Program-made: the position numbers and the translations under genes
In this document: positions 21,136-21,154 of the stretch, piece by piece
Layout: each line of letters opens with the position of its first letter
Numbering within the stretch: position 1 is the stretch's first letter
Source: an uncultured Oscillospiraceae bacterium
GTDB lineage: Bacteria > Bacillota > Clostridia > Oscillospirales > Oscillospiraceae
Direction of reading: 5' to 3'
DNA: 21,154 bases
Assembly: GCA_934569045.1 (NCBI GenBank)
Contig: CAKTJX010000038.1
Location: 1-21,154 of the forward strand
The notes under the pieces: model-generated
The model's database searches: none
Told to the model about the DNA's origin: nothing
The model's input: only the letters and a program-made list of their open reading frames with translations

Positions 21136-21154
21136 GCGCGGGGAGCGGCTTGTG

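Overview
The window looks like a chromosomal segment of a Gram-positive, spore-former-lineage Clostridia bacterium, most likely Oscillospiraceae/Ruminococcaceae. The evidence is moderately GC-rich coding DNA, strong AGGAGG-type ribosome binding sites, a T-box leader, a CIRCE operator, a lipoprotein-type sugar-binding protein and a fragment of the sporulation sigma factor SigK. The genus cannot be fixed from the sequence alone.

Left end (1-720): an intact tRNA-Thr(GGU) with its terminator is followed by a rearranged zone. That zone holds a second copy of the tRNA 3' end plus terminator, an inverted tRNA fragment, strong hairpins and a short coding remnant. Sugar-uptake block (645-6251): an AraC-type regulator, a lipoprotein solute-binding protein, two CUT1-type permeases (ATGA overlap) and a Gfo/Idh/MocA oxidoreductase, closed by a terminator. 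No transport ATPase is encoded here, so a shared ATPase elsewhere is expected. Second block (6256-9110): a DUF554 membrane protein, a MOP-family flippase and a small HD-domain protein, apparently co-transcribed.

Minus-strand housekeeping genes follow. clpB lies behind a sigma-A promoter and a perfect CIRCE operator (HrcA control). The 595-base gap upstream of it holds a candidate small RNA and two repeat/hairpin elements. brnQ, a branched-chain amino acid importer, has its own promoter and a full T-box leader. An alkyltransferase-like protein lies upstream of it. On the plus strand come a Spx/ArsC-like protein and an RlmI-type rRNA methyltransferase.

Right end (16.25-20.3 kb): an accessory, partly decayed region. 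It contains an AT-richer DUF4268/PD-(D/E)xK-like protein with no obvious canonical start, a macro-domain protein fused to a C-terminal HTH-like region, the C-terminal remnant of a von Willebrand A protein that has lost its metal-binding N-terminus, a protein with five 21-residue repeats and a CFI-box-like C-terminus, and a SigK fragment cut off after 65 residues. A MerR/TipAS regulator with a 19-bp-spaced, probably autoregulated promoter closes the window. The most interesting items are the macro-HTH/broken-vWA pair, the repeat/CFI-box protein, the sigK fragment (skin-type interruption or decay), and the structured non-coding DNA upstream of clpB.
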